Shown here in pieces: positions 1 to 8,042 of a stretch of 12,075 nt of DNA (positions are counted from its first letter, which is position 1; every line of letters begins with the position of its first letter). The notes under the pieces were generated by a model, which was given only the letters and a program-made list of their open reading frames with translations, searched no databases and had not been told where the DNA came from. A program made the position numbers and the translations under genes. This DNA comes from an uncultured Ruminococcus sp. (GTDB lineage: Bacteria > Bacillota > Clostridia > Oscillospirales > CAG-272): assembly GCA_902797125.1 (NCBI GenBank), contig CADBRS010000034.1, positions 1 through 12,075 on the forward strand, written 5' to 3'.

Positions 1-39
1 AAAGAAAAAAGAACAGAAACGTGCGCCAATAGGGGCTTT

Positions 40-73
40 TTGTCTTGCGTTTCGTCGAAATATATGATATAAA
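40..73 (+). promoter_or_regulatory. Putative sigma-A promoter(s) for the giant surface protein gene
   Basis: Two overlapping candidate promoters are visible, offset by 5 bp. One is TTGTCT (40-45), 17 nt, TATGAT (63-68). The other is TTGCGT (45-50), 17 nt, TATAAA (68-73). Both have optimal spacing and 5/6 matches in the -10 box, with weaker -35 boxes. Either would give a 5' UTR of about 65-70 nt before the ATG at 146. A 7-bp inverted repeat (AAGAACA at 72-78, TGTTCTT at 106-112) lies around or inside that UTR. This is inferred from sequence match only. Confidence 0.5.
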
Positions 74-132
74 GAACATATACGACATGAAATACTATCT
101 CTTATTGTTCTTCGTTTCGGAATGCTGCAGAC

Positions 133-138
133 AGGAGG
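133..138 (+). promoter_or_regulatory. Ribosome binding site that decides the start of the giant gene
   Basis: AGGAGG lies 7 nt before the ATG at 146. The in-frame ATG at 122 is upstream of this motif and has no comparable site before it, so 146 is the better start and the first eight codons of the longer frame are probably untranslated. Confidence 0.85.
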
Positions 139-145
139 GCCTCGT

Positions 146-3100
146 ATGAAACACAAGACGCACAGAGACAACGAGTGTTACAGACCTCCTGAGTTTCAAC
201 GTTTTTCCGAGTTCAAATATTTTCCTCCGGAACAATTCAAGACAAAGGAACAGACGTTCACAGATGTCCCTGAATTCAAGCAGGGTATTCCGGAGTCCTC
301 CAATGATCCTCAGGTAGGCCGGATGGGTCCGAAAGTCAAAGACCTGAAGGACATCAACGAAAAGAAAAAGAAACAGAAGATCGATAAAAGTGCTGGGGAT
401 AAAACTGGTTCCCAGCTTAAAGGCGTGTCCAAAATCAAGATGATCACGCACAAGGTCGCGGAATCCGCCGCGACGATGGCCGGTTCTGTCGCCGCCACCG
501 TGGCCGCCGCGGTCGTGGCCGTGACGATTCTGACCAACTATGCCGAACCCTCTCCCATCATCGACTCGTTCCGCCTGTCGGCGGGGCAGGATTACGTCAT
601 GTACGAATCCGCGCTCTCTCAGCTGAATGAAGGTCAGCATTACGAGTGGCAGGTGCTGCAAAACGGAGAGATCATCGCGTCTTTCCCGGCCGGGGAAGGA
701 TTCGGGGAAGGTTCGTTTGATAATCTGCTGCCGAATACGGAATACACGCTCAGACTGGTCGGAGACAACGGAGCCGTCGGCGGGTTTATCGAATACTATA
801 AAGAAGTTTTCAGGACTCTGGAAGCGGACAGACCCGAAGGATCGTTCTGGGTCAATGCCTACGAGACGGAAGACGGCGAGCAGATCAGCATCTTCTTCGA
901 AGCCGAATACCGCGATCTTTCGAAAAAGGCCAAGGATTTCATCGTGACCGTTTACAACGGGGACGAGCAGATCTATGTGAGCGAGCCCTCCAATCCGGAG
1001 TCTGAGCCTTGGCAGGATGAAAATCCCGAGGAAGAGCCTCGGCAGAACGAGAATTTCGGTTTTTTGAGCGGGGAATTCCTCATTTCCAAAGACGTCGAGA
1101 CACTCCGGTTCGTACTTTCCTGCACCTGGTCGGGCAAATCGATCCAGATCAGCGACGAAAAATACCGGATCGCAGACCTGCTGGAAGGCGATGAGCCTGT
1201 GGATGATTACAGACTAGCCGAAGACCGGGTCTCCCAGAGCGGGACATTCCTGATCTTCGAAGGCCGGGTCGAACCGCCTGCTGGAGAACTGGCCATCGAG
1301 CTGACGCTTTACGGCAGTTTCGGCGACACGACTGAGACGCTTTATGTAGAGCCCGATGCGGATGGAAACTATTCCGCGTCCTATCAATTCAATTACGGAG
1401 ACAGCTCCTACGCCTACAGCGTCAAGAGAATCGACACAGGCACCTATCTGAGGACAGCCGAGGGATCGGATGTGATCGAGGAACGTTACGACACGTTCGG
1501 AGCCACCTTTGACCCGGTATCACCGGATGATGCGGAAGTGTCCGAAGACGGAGACACGTTCACGGTCTCTCTGCATACCGGATTCGAAACCGATCCGAAC
1601 GCGCCTTTCGGGTATCGCGTCACCTGGCTGGATGAAGAAGGCAGGGAACTGGTTTCCTGGGAGGGAACGGACGATGCGCCTTATGCGGAACTGACAGCCG
1701 ATCAATACGAAAGCTGGACGGCTCTGCGCTATGCTTCTCTGGGCTATTTCAGAGAAGAGCACGTCTACGAGGAAGTGATCCTCGTACGTTCCGAGCTGCC
1801 GTCTCCTCAATTCGGCGTCACATCTGACGAAACGCTTCAGGAACTCGTCTTCAACGTAGAGCCTCAATTCGACATGGCCGACTACGGAAGCCTCTTCTTC
1901 TTTGAAGTCACGCTTTATTCAGGCGATACCGCACTCGAACCGCTGGTGTTCGGTCTGAACCAGAACGCAGGCACGCAGGCGCCCGTCCTGGATGAATTCA
2001 GTTTCCCGATTCAGCTCGATCAGACTATGACCGCTTTCAGCTACCGGATCTATGAGTTCGAGGAAACGATTCAGGAAGAGACCGCCGTTTACGTGACGCA
2101 CTCGAAGACGCCGCTCCAGTATGACCGCAGCGTCTACGGCGCGTCTCTCAACGGGATCGATCCGGATGCGTTCCACAATTCTTATCTGGACGAACCGAAC
2201 GGCAGCTTTTACTGGACCTCCGGCTTTGACGGCGACCCAGACGTCTTCGGCTTCAAACTGGAGCTGATCGATTCATTCGACGGAACGGTCGTATTCTCCT
2301 ATGAAGGTTCCGACATGTCCGTCCTGATCGAACCGACCGGTGATTTCGATACCGTCCGGTTGACGAAATACGGTTTCTTTACGGAGATGTACGTGTATGA
2401 CTCCGAAGAATTCGAAGTCACGGATCCGACAGGTCACTTATCGGTCGAAGAGACCTATCAGACGCTGTCTCTGACCGGATCGTCCGACGCCAGATTTCCG
2501 CTCCACCTCCGGGTGAGCGTGAAAGGATCGGGCAATACAGACCCTGTTTATGAAAAGGATTTCGCACCGTCCGAAGCCGGGTCGCTCTCGTTCAGCACAG
2601 ATCTCGAATATGACGACACCGCCTATTCCTATACGCTCTCCTATGTGGACGGTCATAACCAAACGATCATCCTGGAGCAGCAGGAGAACGTCCCGCTCTC
2701 TTTGAGCCGGTCGTTCGGCGCCACTTACGTCAAAGCAGATCCGTCGCACGCTGTCGTTTCGGTCATCTCGGATACCGAGACGCAGATCTCCATACAGACA
2801 AATTTTCAAACGCCTGACCCGGACGTTTTCACGTACCGTGTAGAGTGGCTCGATTCCGATTTCCAGCTGCTGGCCTCCTATGAAGGCACGGACAGCGTCG
2901 CCTCGGCGCAGCTGGCAGACGCAAACGCTTGGACCTATCTGAAATACGTATCCGTCGGACATTTCAAAACTGATCATGTCTATGAAGAAACGGTGCTGCG
3001 TGTCGGAGAAGACAAAGCGGATGTGACCGTATCCGAATCGATGACCGAACTGGAGTTCGTGGTCTCCACAGACCAGGTCCGCAGTCAGGATATCACCGAC

Positions 3101-6100
3101 CTGAAACTTGAAGTCATCCTGTACGAGGATCAGTTCGAAGGTTCGCCGGTCTACTATGAACTCCAGAAAAATACCGCAGAGACCATCTTCCAGATCCCGA
3201 TCGATCCGACGATCACGGCATATTCCTATCGTGTGCTCGGCAAAGACGGAAACGATCAGACGCTGGCCTTCGCTTCCGCACCGAAAACAGACCTCGAACT
3301 GGTCCGCAGCGTTTACGGAGCCTCTCTGAATGAACTGGATGCGGATGAACTTTACGTATCTTACCTTTCGAACAATAAAAACAGCCTGACCTGGCAGTCC
3401 GGTTTTGAGGGCGACGCTGACGTGTTCGCTTTCAGACTGGAACTGTTTGACGGGGACGGGGATGTCGTTGCGTCCTATGAAGGATCCGGAACGAGCGTGT
3501 CCCTGAATCCGACTGCCGATTTCGTCTCGGCCAAATTGACAAAGATCGGCTACTTCACAGATACTTACATTTACGACGAGGAAACTTCTGACGTCTTCGC
3601 GCCCGAGATCTCCCTCGTTCCGACGGAGAGTCTTGCTCAGCTTTCATTCGCGCTGACATCTAACCTGACGTCCGCTCCGTACGGCTGCTATCTGGATCTT
3701 TTCGTGACCGTTCACGGTTCACAGGATCTGGAGTTCACCACGACTTTCGAGAAGAGCGGTTCGGACACGAACAGCTTCGCGATCGATCTGGCCTACACGG
3801 ATCAGTCCTATGAATATTCACTCGTTTTGCGGGATGAATGGGGCAACACAAAGACCGTGCAGTCAGGCGATGTGACGGTTCTGACCGTGAGCCGCTTGTA
3901 CGGCGCAAACTACAGCAAAGTGCTGCCGGATGACGCGACGATCGAGAGCAAGAACGACGGCTACCATATCAAACTGGACACAGGATTTACAACGCAGGAT
4001 CCCGTTTTCGTCTATCAGATCGACGCCCTCAATGCAACAGGGCAGGTGATCGGCACCTACCGCGGGGCTTCCGGCCAGGTCGACATCGTCGTCGAGGATA
4101 TCGACGACTGGGCCGCCCTGACATATACGTCCATCGGGCTGTTCAGGGAGGAATACACCTATGAATCCCAGAGCTATCAGGTGGGCGAGGAATCGGTCAA
4201 CCTGTCTGTGAGCGAATTGATCGACAGACTCACCTTCGATGTGAGCTCTCATTCGATCCGCAACCCGGACGTTGAGGAACTGACACTGATCCTGACGCTT
4301 TACGCGGGCGCAGACAATCTGCCGGATCAGGAGATCCCGATCCTTTTGTCGGGCTCCAATGACAATGCTCATGTGCTGCTGGATCCTACATATACTTCCT
4401 ACAGCTACCGGGTCGTCGCTTCGGGAGACACGGGCGGAAAAGTTTATGCACAGCAGTCCCAGATTTCCTTCCAGATCGACCGCACGACCTATCAGGCAAC
4501 GGTCAATGTTCCGGATGCAAACGAGATCTATGCCGCTTACAAACTGTCCTCGAACGGTTCGCTGACATGGAACTCGGGCTTCAGTTCACAATATGACGTC
4601 TTCGGCTACAGGCTCGAACTGTTCGCATCGACCGGTGGCAGAGTCGGTGTGTACGAAGGCCGCGCGGCGCAGGCCGTGATCACGCCTACAGCTGATTTCA
4701 CGACCGTCAGACTGACCAAATACGGCACGTTCGTTTCGGAATACGTGTATGACACCGAGAACTATCAGGTCTTCAAGCCGACCGGTTCGGTCAACGCTTC
4801 CGAGACGCCGACGCAGCTGGAATTCCAGATCGGGACGAATCTGGAGACAGTGCCCTCCGGAGCCGAACTGAAACTCCGGGTGACCTTGCACGGCGACAGC
4901 GATACAGTCTTCGAAAAACTGTACACGTCCGACACCTTGGGCGATGCCTACACGGTCGCACTGAATTATGACGAAACAACTTATTCCTACGTTCTGACAT
5001 ACACGGACGTTTACGGACTCTCAACGGTCCTTTCGACCGGGACGAACGTCGAACTGGAAATGATCGAGGGTAGGGAATTCGACGGAGCCTTTGAGGCCTC
5101 CTATCCCGAACTCGGGTCATCGACCTATTCGAACGGCGTTTTCACGATTCCGATCAGTCCCTGGTTCAGTTCGGATCATCCGGATCTGTTTGCCGTCCGC
5201 ATCGAATTCTTTGATGCAAACGACCATCTGCTCGGTTCCTATGAAGGGACAGATGAAGAAACGACCATCCAGATCACGGACTATGACGCACTCTCCAAGG
5301 TCGTCTATTCCGGAATCGGTTATTTCAGAGACACGCATGTCTTTGAAGACAGGGTGGAGGAGATCGAGATCGAGTCCGAAACTGCGGGCGTCGAAATCGA
5401 TGAATCCTTCGATACTTTGAACGTTAACGTGTACGGCGATTCCATCATGAATCCGGCCGTTGAAACCCTGACTCTCCACATCGATCTGACGGGTCCTGCC
5501 GGCATTGTCTCTTCCTACAACGAGGTGATGGACATCGGCGATCTGATCGACGGAGGGATGGAGTTCAGCTACGATCTGAATCAGGCGATCACCGGTTATG
5601 CCTACACGATCACGGCCAATACGAACAAAGTTTATGCCCAGGATTCGGATCAGCTGAGCATCGACAGAACGGTTTACGGCGCCACCCTGAATACGCCGGA
5701 TCCGGATGAGCTCCATGCCGATTACCGGATGACTCAGATGTCCCATCTCAGCTGGGATTCCGGCTTTGAAGGTGATTTCGACCGCTACGGCTACCGCTTC
5801 ATCCTGATGTATGATTCCCAGGCTGTCTATACGTTCGATTCTCCTGAACAGGTCGTCGATATCGAAACGGGCAACCTGCCCAATCGGATCGACTTCGACG
5901 CGATCGTCATCGAGAAATACGGCAAGTTCGGCAACGAAACATACACCTATTCATCGGATACCTATTCGGTGTTCAAAGGAACGGCTACGGTCAGCGTCAC
6001 CGAGCATATCGACTCTCTGGATATGACGATCTCCACGAACATGGCCACGGCGCCTTTCGAACCGGTCGTTTATGCCTACCTGTACATGTATGACAAGGAC

Positions 6101-6871
6101 GGCGAATGGCATTACCAGGAAAATCAGTTGGAAGAAGATGAATGGCAAGAGATCTTGTGGAACGTCTCGCTACAATACAAAGACGTCGAATATGAACTCG
6201 AGATCAGATACTCAGATCCTTGGGAGAACGAGACCATCATCTACTACTCCGGAAGAGTCCCGCTCGAGATCAGTCATGAGTTCGACGGCACGCTCAATAT
6301 GGTGAGCGCAGACGAGATCATGCAGGCCTACGGCGAGGCGGACGGCGACCCGTTCGTCGTCACGACCGGATTCAGTTCCACGAGTTCCGTCTTCTTCTAC
6401 CAGGTCGATTTCATGCTTGGTGAAGAGCAGGTCGTATTCACCTATTCCGGACGTGATCCGTCCTTCACGGCTCAGCCGGATAACGAATTCGACGCGGTGA
6501 AATACACCATCTATGCCGATTTCGAAGAGCCTTATCCCGTCAGTGAAACGGTAACGAGGGCCTGGGGCGGCGTAGCGACCGTCGACTCGGTCACGGAAGA
6601 TGAGACTTCACTCACCTTCACAGGTCATCTCGAACAGCCAGCCACCCACATGGTCACGGCTCAGATCAGAGTCGTCTGGGCATATGAAGAAGAAATGGAA
6701 CCCCTCGAAGACACCGTTGAGATCCAGACGGATGCAAACGACGATTTCGAAGTTGCCATCGGAATCCCGGATACGGCCATCGGCTACAGCTGGTACATGG
6801 AGATCATCGATGAGTCTTCTTACACGATCTGGTCTTCGGAAATGAATTCCATGCAGTACGATCACGGCTGA
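146..6871 (+). CDS. Giant N-terminally anchored surface protein with higher-order Ig/Fn3-like repeats
   Basis: I do not recognise a named family. The 2241-residue product starts with a charged tail of about 105 residues. This tail is rich in Phe and Pro near its start (PPEF, PPEQF, PEFK) and in Lys at about 72-80. An Ala-rich membrane helix follows at about 106-130. The Lys/Arg-rich side precedes the helix, which predicts N-in/C-out topology with about 2100 residues outside. Residues about 134-345 are beta-rich, and one part looks Fn3-like (LPNTEYTLRL near 195). From residue 354 to the end there are 19 domains of about 100 residues of two alternating kinds (see the repeat entry). The outer part is acidic, and I find only two Cys in it. 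There is no signal peptidase site and no LPXTG or choline-binding motif at the C-terminus, which ends MQYDHG. Likely roles are adhesin, stalk or cell-envelope structural protein; this is inference. The MscS-like gene starts 77 nt downstream. Confidence 0.9.
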   Translation: MKHKTHRDNECYRPPEFQRFSEFKYFPPEQFKTKEQTFTDVPEFKQGIPESSNDPQVGRMGPKVKDLKDINEKKKKQKIDKSAGDKTGSQLKGVSKIKMITHKVAESAATMAGSVAATVAAAVVAVTILTNYAEPSPIIDSFRLSAGQDYVMYESALSQLNEGQHYEWQVLQNGEIIASFPAGEGFGEGSFDNLLPNTEYTLRLVGDNGAVGGFIEYYKEVFRTLEADRPEGSFWVNAYETEDGEQISIFFEAEYRDLSKKAKDFIVTVYNGDEQIYVSEPSNPESEPWQDENPEEEPRQNENFGFLSGEFLISKDVETLRFVLSCTWSGKSIQISDEKYRIADLLEGDEPVDDYRLAEDRVSQSGTFLIFEGRVEPPAGELAIELTLYGSFGDTTETLYVEPDADGNYSASYQFNYGDSSYAYSVKRIDTGTYLRTAEGSDVIEERYDTFGATFDPVSPDDAEVSEDGDTFTVSLHTGFETDPNAPFGYRVTWLDEEGRELVSWEGTDDAPYAELTADQYESWTALRYASLGYFREEHVYEEVILVRSELPSPQFGVTSDETLQELVFNVEPQFDMADYGSLFFFEVTLYSGDTALEPLVFGLNQNAGTQAPVLDEFSFPIQLDQTMTAFSYRIYEFEETIQEETAVYVTHSKTPLQYDRSVYGASLNGIDPDAFHNSYLDEPNGSFYWTSGFDGDPDVFGFKLELIDSFDGTVVFSYEGSDMSVLIEPTGDFDTVRLTKYGFFTEMYVYDSEEFEVTDPTGHLSVEETYQTLSLTGSSDARFPLHLRVSVKGSGNTDPVYEKDFAPSEAGSLSFSTDLEYDDTAYSYTLSYVDGHNQTIILEQQENVPLSLSRSFGATYVKADPSHAVVSVISDTETQISIQTNFQTPDPDVFTYRVEWLDSDFQLLASYEGTDSVASAQLADANAWTYLKYVSVGHFKTDHVYEETVLRVGEDKADVTVSESMTELEFVVSTDQVRSQDITDLKLEVILYEDQFEGSPVYYELQKNTAETIFQIPIDPTITAYSYRVLGKDGNDQTLAFASAPKTDLELVRSVYGASLNELDADELYVSYLSNNKNSLTWQSGFEGDADVFAFRLELFDGDGDVVASYEGSGTSVSLNPTADFVSAKLTKIGYFTDTYIYDEETSDVFAPEISLVPTESLAQLSFALTSNLTSAPYGCYLDLFVTVHGSQDLEFTTTFEKSGSDTNSFAIDLAYTDQSYEYSLVLRDEWGNTKTVQSGDVTVLTVSRLYGANYSKVLPDDATIESKNDGYHIKLDTGFTTQDPVFVYQIDALNATGQVIGTYRGASGQVDIVVEDIDDWAALTYTSIGLFREEYTYESQSYQVGEESVNLSVSELIDRLTFDVSSHSIRNPDVEELTLILTLYAGADNLPDQEIPILLSGSNDNAHVLLDPTYTSYSYRVVASGDTGGKVYAQQSQISFQIDRTTYQATVNVPDANEIYAAYKLSSNGSLTWNSGFSSQYDVFGYRLELFASTGGRVGVYEGRAAQAVITPTADFTTVRLTKYGTFVSEYVYDTENYQVFKPTGSVNASETPTQLEFQIGTNLETVPSGAELKLRVTLHGDSDTVFEKLYTSDTLGDAYTVALNYDETTYSYVLTYTDVYGLSTVLSTGTNVELEMIEGREFDGAFEASYPELGSSTYSNGVFTIPISPWFSSDHPDLFAVRIEFFDANDHLLGSYEGTDEETTIQITDYDALSKVVYSGIGYFRDTHVFEDRVEEIEIESETAGVEIDESFDTLNVNVYGDSIMNPAVETLTLHIDLTGPAGIVSSYNEVMDIGDLIDGGMEFSYDLNQAITGYAYTITANTNKVYAQDSDQLSIDRTVYGATLNTPDPDELHADYRMTQMSHLSWDSGFEGDFDRYGYRFILMYDSQAVYTFDSPEQVVDIETGNLPNRIDFDAIVIEKYGKFGNETYTYSSDTYSVFKGTATVSVTEHIDSLDMTISTNMATAPFEPVVYAYLYMYDKDGEWHYQENQLEEDEWQEILWNVSLQYKDVEYELEIRYSDPWENETIIYYSGRVPLEISHEFDGTLNMVSADEIMQAYGEADGDPFVVTTGFSSTSSVFFYQVDFMLGEEQVVFTYSGRDPSFTAQPDNEFDAVKYTIYADFEEPYPVSETVTRAWGGVATVDSVTEDETSLTFTGHLEQPATHMVTAQIRVVWAYEEEMEPLEDTVEIQTDANDDFEVAIGIPDTAIGYSWYMEIIDESSYTIWSSEMNSMQYDHG
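995..1054 (+). repeat. 30-nt in-frame tandem duplication encoding an acidic linker
   Basis: Two adjacent 30-nt units (995-1024 and 1025-1054) encode PESEPWQDEN and PEEEPRQNEN, which share 7 of 10 residues. They form a Pro/Glu/Gln/Asn-rich linker at residues 284-303, inserted in an otherwise beta-rich region before the large repeat array. The duplication is in frame and has already diverged at DNA level. Confidence 0.8.
1205..6868 (+). repeat. Protein-coding super-repeat array, about 1.2 kb period, four full copies plus a partial fifth
   Basis: Domain starts, by eye, are as follows. Copy 1: D 1205, B 1481, C 1790, A 2120. Copy 2: D 2420, B 2705, C 3005, A 3302. Copy 3: D 3596, B 3887, C 4184, A 4475. 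Copy 4: D 4772, B 5072, C 5375, A 5660. Partial copy 5: D 5972, B 6272, C 6563-6868. Period lengths are 1215, 1176, 1176 and 1200 nt. A and B domains share an opening Y/F-G-A-like motif, a central Y-E-G-S/T motif, and a late G-x-F followed by Y-x-Y-E/D. C and D domains share a Tyr-rich strand such as TAYSYRV or TAYSYTL, and C types carry one extra residue before it. A1 and A2 both begin RSVYGASLN. Synonymous positions have diverged, so the duplications are old. Confidence 0.88.
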
Positions 6872-6948
6872 TCCTTGATCATTCACAGTTTCAGCCAAAA
6901 AACGAAAAAATAATAATTGCAACAATATCCTCATAAGGAGGCAAAATC

Positions 6949-8004
6949 ATGAAAGACAAAAAAGCGGATACCAAGATGTTTCTGAGCGCATTCACAAAGG
7001 TCGAGCTGATCGTAGGCGCCAGTTTCGTTGGCCTTTTCGTCATCATCGCCATCGTATCGCTGGCCACGCAGGGTACGCCTTTCGCGAACTGGGTCGCCAC
7101 CTACATCTGGGATGTCCCTGCAGCAGGGCAGGCGTTCCTGAATCATCTGCCTACGCTGATCAGATGCATCATCTATATCATCCTGGTCTACTTCATCTGC
7201 AAGATCCTGCGCACGATCTTCAAGAACCAGATGCTCAAAAACAACCGCCGGAAGACAGTCGTCGCACTGATGGACGGTTTGGTGAAATACGCAGCCGCCC
7301 TGACGCTGTTCGTTCTTGTCCTGACGGCATTCGGAGTCAATACCGGCGCGGTCCTCGCTTCCGTAGGTATTTTGACGCTGGTCATAGGCCTTGGTGCGCA
7401 GAGCCTGATCGCGGATATCATTGCCGGCATGTTCATCATTTTTGAAAATGAATACAACGTCGGCGAGATCATCACGATCGACGATTTCCGCGGCACGGTC
7501 ATCGAGATCGGCATCCGCTGCACCAAGCTTCTGGACTGGGCAGGGAACATCAAGATCGTCAACAACTCGGATATCTCCAACGTCGTCAACCTGTCCCGTG
7601 AGCTGTCGGTTGCGGTTGTGGACGTAGAATTTCCGTATGACGTTCCCGTTGAGATCATCGAAAAGCTGCTCAAGGACAATCTGGAAAACATGAAAGCCAA
7701 GATCCCGGCCATCGTGGAAGGACCTTTCTACAAAGGCGTCTGCGCTTATGAGGATTCCAATGTGGCGGTCAGACTGGTCGCCAAATGTCTGGAAGACGAT
7801 CGGTATCAGGTCGAACGGGACATGCTGCGCGAATACCGTCAGATCATCTCGACCAAGGGTATCGACATCTCTTACACGCATGTTGTCGTGGACAAGCCTG
7901 AAGAGTTTAAGTTCAACGTGACCAAAGCGCTGCAGCAGGAAACCGAGGAATTCGGCAAAGAGCAGCGCGAACTGGCCAAGAGCATCGAGACTCAGCAGAC
8001 CTGA
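6949..8004 (+). CDS. MscS-family mechanosensitive ion channel
   Basis: This 351-residue membrane protein should open under membrane tension to release solutes during hypo-osmotic shock, as known for the MscS family. Hydrophobic helices lie at about 19-40, 68-90 and 107-129. The Gly/Ala-rich pore helix follows at about 131-165 and includes GLGAQSLIADIIAG. After it comes the family's hallmark stretch FENEYNVGEIITIDDFRGTV, at the start of the beta domain, then NNSDISNVVNLSR near 205-217. The cytoplasmic alpha/beta domain runs to about 315, with a Gln/Glu-rich charged tail to 351. The length is usual for small MscS/YkuT-like channels with one or two extra N-terminal helices. The ATG at 6949 has AAGGAGG at 6935-6941, 7 nt away. 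It follows the giant gene after 77 nt without a clear terminator or promoter, and the lipoprotein gene begins 38 nt after its stop, so co-transcription is likely. Confidence 0.93.
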   Translation: MKDKKADTKMFLSAFTKVELIVGASFVGLFVIIAIVSLATQGTPFANWVATYIWDVPAAGQAFLNHLPTLIRCIIYIILVYFICKILRTIFKNQMLKNNRRKTVVALMDGLVKYAAALTLFVLVLTAFGVNTGAVLASVGILTLVIGLGAQSLIADIIAGMFIIFENEYNVGEIITIDDFRGTVIEIGIRCTKLLDWAGNIKIVNNSDISNVVNLSRELSVAVVDVEFPYDVPVEIIEKLLKDNLENMKAKIPAIVEGPFYKGVCAYEDSNVAVRLVAKCLEDDRYQVERDMLREYRQIISTKGIDISYTHVVVDKPEEFKFNVTKALQQETEEFGKEQRELAKSIETQQT

Positions 8005-8042
8005 TCCGCTGCAAATATGAATACACTTTATAAGGAGCAACT

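Noticed and set aside
6869..6881. Short hairpin TGATC-CTT-GATCA after the giant gene as a terminator
   Set aside because: The stem is only 5 bp, AT-rich, and is not followed by a U-tract.
6889..6917. Promoter between the giant gene and the MscS gene (TTTCAG-N17-AATAAT)
   Set aside because: The -35 box matches consensus poorly; spacing alone is not enough support.
6931..8040. Long minus-strand open frame opposite the MscS gene
   Set aside because: It is an antisense shadow of a clear MscS coding sequence, with no ribosome binding site and no recognisable domains.
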